The notes beneath the pieces are model-generated. The model was not told where the DNA came from. It saw nothing but the letters and a program-made list of their open reading frames with translations, and made no database searches. This document shows positions 60,691 to 64,000 of a DNA stretch of 64,000 nucleotides, piece after piece. Both the position numbers and the translations under genes were made by a program. The first letter of the stretch is position 1. Each line of letters starts with the position of its first letter. This DNA comes from Brachynemurus nebulosus (lineage: Eukaryota > Arthropoda > Insecta > Neuroptera > Myrmeleontidae): the NCBI GenBank assembly GCA_035578155.1, contig JAPWDM010000013.1:11495527-11559526 (forward strand), given 5' to 3'.

Positions 60691-62575
60691 TATTAAATAT
60701 GGTTTGCAACTTTGTATTATATAACATATTAAATTGTTATCAAAGTCCTTTCGCACGTTTTCATTCTTCAAAAAAAAAAAAAAGAGTTTTGCCGTAAGAG
60801 CCCGTGTTAAAATTACAAGAACGCGTCCACAAAACACTACAGAATAATGTTATGTAGCTACCACAAAACATTATACCTGTATGTTATGCATACAGAGCTT
60901 GTGCTTGTTCATGTGTCATATCGTGTCGTGTATATGGGTGATTGCTACACGTACCACCTATATACTGATCTATGACATCAATGCATAGACAGTTGTTGAT
61001 TGAAATTTAGTAGTTTGATTTGACCTTGTATGTCGTGTACACATCAAAATCTACCCGAATATTAATTTCAATAATTAGTATTTCATTTTAACGTTCGTAA
61101 ACACGATTTTTTTTGTGCAGCTATATAAATTGCACATTTCAAAGAATATTTTTAAACATTTTTTATTATGGTATCTACTCGTATAATATACTTACTATAA
61201 TTTTTAAAAAGAAAAAATGCTGCTTAGAATATTTTTTCCTAATAGCTCTGTGTTAAAAATATGATTTTTAATCGTCAATTACTTTAAGAAATGATCTATG
61301 AAGGCCTTAAAATCTTTGAGGGAAGATAACTATGTATTTGAACTTGTCAATTCTCTAAAATTAAAATTTTTATCTACTATTAGGTTTAACGTCCTTAAAA
61401 TCTTTTGACAAAATCGTTTTATCGACCGACTAACTAACTACCTTGAGTAAAATTCTTCTAGTAAAATTTTAATAGATTCAGATGAAAATTGTCATGCGTT
61501 TGGTAGACCGACATATGAATCTAAAGTTGATAATTATGGTTTATTCTCCAAAAACATGGTAACTTACAGAACACGGATACATACCTGAAAAATCACCGAC
61601 AATATAAAATGAAGAAAACTTTATCACACAAAGAAATTTTCTGAGAATTACCCATACATCACCGTTTTGAAAATTATAATTTATTAAAATATGCCAGGTA
61701 TTTTGGTTTGATTGCTAACAACAAATTACATTCGCCACCTAGCTACCTGTTACAACAGTAATGTCGACAACAGTATCAGTCAGTATTTTATCTCCAAAAT
61801 TATTTTAATTTCGTAATTTCGTACGACAATCTTTAAATTCCAATGAAAATATATATAATTCACATTTATGTAAATCAATACCAAGTGCCACCACTTAATT
61901 CACTGACTCTGACTCAATGTGAGTGACGAATGTGTGAGACAAAACAAAACACCATGTCTCATGTCTCAAGTATTATACAATTAAAATATATACGAATATT
62001 AACACAGGTTACAACGATACATTTGTAAATAATTAGTTAAAATTGTATACATGTAAATTAGAATTAGTACATATACAAAGTGGTAGATAGAATGATATAT
62101 GGGTGATACAGTTGAGGGAATAAATATGGTGACAAATTGGATATTATTAAAAATGACACAGGGAGATGCTTCTCCATCTCGTTCTTATTTGAATCTCAGA
62201 GCTGTGGGGAGATAGTACGGTGCAATTAGACCCAACTCCAAATTGTTCGATACAATCCACATATTGTTTGGTAAAAAGTTACACCATTTTGAGCGTCGGG
62301 TTTTGGGGGGAGGAGGGTAGAAGTAGGCAAATTAACGGTTTTCGTCAGTTTTTTTTGAATATTTCGAAAACTATGCAGTTTAACGCAAAAAGTGCCTATA
62401 CAAATATATTAAATTGCGAATAAAAATAGTACTATGCATAATCTTGCTGAAGTGAAGATAGTTTCAGAGTTATGGAGGGTGTAAAAGTAGCAATTTTTGG
62501 AAAAAATATGACACATTATCACTAAGGAAACTAATTTTTTTATACAGGATTGTGTTTTGTAAAAGGAAATTGCGA

Positions 62576-62840
62576 TTAGTCCTCTTCAAACATAGCGCCC
62601 TCCTCTTCTAAATCTTCGTCTATGATGTTCGTATCTCTGTTATCACATCCTAGCCCTGAGCAATTGATATGTTTGAGCAGTTTAGACCACTCGTTCTGCA
62701 TTCGCAGTTACCGACGCATTTGTCTTTGCAAGCGCACACTATGAGGGAAAGTAATTCTTCGGGAGCTGCAGGACGTCATGTTGTAATTGGACTCAGGTGT
62801 TCGTCAATCTTTTGTTCACCCCCACTCGAGCGTATTTTTT
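62576..62840 (-). pseudogene. cysteine-rich (CXC-like) protein C-terminus, broken
   Basis: On the minus strand the frame reads GGEQKIDEHLSPITT, a TGA stop, then RPAAPEELLSLIVCACKDKC and VGNCECRTSGLNCSN. After a frameshift it continues NCSGLGCDNRDTNIIDEDLE and ends EEEGAMFEED-stop. The PAPEELL-x-LI-x-C-x-C lead-in, regularly spaced cysteines, GLxCS and acidic tail match a cysteine-rich C-terminal domain common in uncharacterised insect proteins linked to transposable elements, with resemblance to tesmin/TSO1-type CXC motifs. One in-frame stop and one frameshift mark it as a relic. It lies entirely between the foldback arms, as captured or residual coding sequence would. Confidence 0.6.
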
Positions 62841-62849
62841 TTCTTATTC

Positions 62850-62887
62850 AGCCACTGCTGCACCTGGTGATAGGTGCAGCAGTGGCT
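62850..62887. other. perfect 16-bp stem hairpin
   Basis: AGCCACTGCTGCACCT, six bases (GGTGAT), then AGGTGCAGCAGTGGCT. It lies at the inner edge of the right arm of the foldback element, beside the coding remnant. It is GC-rich and without mismatch, in contrast to the diverged long arms. Confidence 0.85.
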
Positions 62888-63724
62888 AACAATACTAAAA
62901 ATTGCTACTTTTACACCCTCCGTAACTTTGGAACTGTTCACTTTAGCAAGATTATGCACAGGATCATTTTTGTTTGCAATTTAATGTAGATTATTTTTGT
63001 ACATGACACTTTTTACGCTAAACCCCATAGTTTCCGAACCATCTAAAAAAAAACGTTAATTTGCTTACTTCTACCCCCCTCCCCCCAAAACCCGACGCTC
63101 AAAATGGTGTAACTTTTTGCCAAACAATATATGGACTGTATAGAACAATTTGGGGTTGAAGTGAAACTGTTACTTGGATGTTGAGGTTAGGCCGTTTTTT
63201 TGAATAACTGCACCGTATACTAAGAAATCAAGGGCCCCAGAGACAAACTGGGCATCCGTTTTTCAGGTCACCTTTATACGTCGGAACATTGTTTTATTAA
63301 CCTTTTGCACTCAAGCAAATCCAAACGCGTTTCTCGGCTAATTGGTAAGACATGTGACACATGACGTGACGCATGATTTTTATTCCAATTTTTTTTTAAA
63401 AAAACTTGCAATATTTTTTCCTAAAACTAGAATTATATGTTTAAGGTAGTTGATCGATAAAACGATTTTTTCAAAGTAATTTAACGAAACTTTTCTAGAT
63501 ATTTATTTAATCCAATATGTACCAATAATACGAGCCCTTACCGAAAAAAAATTGACCCCCCCTTAATTTTTTAATAAAATGATTTCAAAGGTTTGTAATT
63601 TTAACACGGGCTCTTATGGGAAAATTCTATTTTTTTTGAATAAAATGAAAACGTGTCAAAGGAATTTGATAAAAATTTAATATGTTATTTAATAGAAAAT
63701 TGCAAACCATATTTAATAAAAAAA

Positions 63725-64000
63725 CGCCGTGAGCAGCGGGGCCCCATCACGGTAGTCGAATTTTCCCCTTCATCTTCGGTATTGAATGTCTACAAGCGAA
63801 ATGTGATTGAAAGTCTACAACCGAATTGTCATTTTGTTGGTTTCAAAACTGGTGATGAGTGTTCGGCTGATCGAGGCTTTAAAAAAAGGTTTTAAGTATT
63901 TAAGGGCTGTATCTCAGTAAATTTCAATTTTGTGCCGAAAACAGGTAGCAGAAAAAAAGCCAACACAATTCGTACGAGGACATTCCTGCCCATGTTTATC
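63725..64000 (+). repeat. near-identical dispersed repeat, copy 2 (runs off the window)
   Basis: Starts CGCCGTGAGCAGCGGGGCCC directly after the A-run that closes the 60691-63720 inverted repeat, and matches 34561-34837 apart from one A in an A-run. The open frame through it (ending DECSADRGFKKRF) is not recognisable, and differs from copy 1 only after the A-run. The 3' boundary lies beyond 64000. Confidence 0.8.

Larger units (their letters stand above)
62218..63215. mobile_element. TA-flanked foldback element, about 300-bp arms
   Basis: The left end CGGTGCAATTAGACCCAACT and the right end ...GAATAACTGCACCG pair, with TA at 62216-62217 and 63216-63217. The arms match along most of about 300 bp: CATTTTGAGCGTCGGGTTTT against AAAACCCGACGCTCAAAATG, and TGGAGGGTGTAAAAGTAGCA against TGCTACTTTTACACCCTCCG. 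The centre (about 62570-62890) is richer in GC, carries a perfect hairpin and holds a broken coding remnant on the minus strand. Confidence 0.85.
60691..63720. mobile_element. 3.0-kb inverted repeat with about 130-bp arms
   Basis: The left arm (60691-60820) contains TATTAAATATGGTTTGCAAC, CGCACGTTTTCATTCTTCAA and AAGAGCCCGTGTTAAAATTA. The right arm (63593-63720) is its reverse complement with divergence. The arms face inward around AT-rich sequence and the foldback element at 62218-63215. No transposase frame was seen. It could be one large foldback transposon or two inverted copies of a shorter repeat. Confidence 0.6.

Overview
The window looks like repeat-rich, AT-rich intergenic or intronic DNA of an animal, most likely an insect or another arthropod. 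That lineage is an inference. It rests on AT-rich sequence with long (TA)n tracts, many short inverted-repeat DNA transposons with TA or TTAA target duplications, piggyBac-type termini (TTAACCCTAGAA), hAT-type CAGGGCCGGATTTA ends, tRNA-like repeats and scattered degenerate TTAGG. I see no operons, no bacterial-style genes, no rRNA, no CRISPR array and no convincing multi-exon host gene. Most open frames are chance frames or translated microsatellites.

Layout. 1-2.4 kb: fragments of a composite repeat family and a hAT-like MITE with an 8-bp target duplication. 4.7-12 kb: a tRNA-like cassette, an inverted-repeat element with a second MITE nested in it (4989-6074 around 5400-5891), a piggyBac-like MITE (6775-7697), and a 2.9-kb inverted-repeat element (8949-11815) carrying a 260-bp tandem repeat. 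12-22 kb: hAT fragments, a TA-flanked MITE, two more composite-family copies and several MITEs. 22-29 kb: a TTAA-flanked element, two degenerate coding remnants (one a GIY-YIG nuclease domain) and a CCGGGTGTT element. 29-37.5 kb: four inverted-repeat elements, one of 3.0 kb. 37.9-40.7 kb: a composite element whose 120-bp monomer has expanded into about ten homogeneous copies. 41-44 kb: degenerate repeats, a head-to-head pair of tRNA-like units, a second TTAA-flanked MITE and a 27-codon secreted-peptide-like frame. 48-53 kb: further inverted-repeat elements. 56.8-57.3 kb: a 31-37 bp minisatellite. 60.7-63.7 kb: a large inverted repeat enclosing a foldback element whose centre holds a broken cysteine-rich (CXC-like) coding remnant. 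The last 276 bases repeat 34561-34837 almost exactly.

The most striking pattern is that at least nine inverted-repeat elements, each with its own motif, repeat a short motif inside (CAAGACC, TACCTTGGGAC, GGTCCAATTTAGGA, GTAACAATTG, GATCGATT, TGTGTTAA and others), usually the same motif that forms their ends. No gene pathway can be reconstructed. The parts that may be worth following are the candidate micro-gene at 43031-43114, the composite element with its monomer expansion, the CXC-like remnant and the tRNA-like cassettes bounded by inverted repeats. All element boundaries come from reading the sequence by eye and were not aligned by computer.
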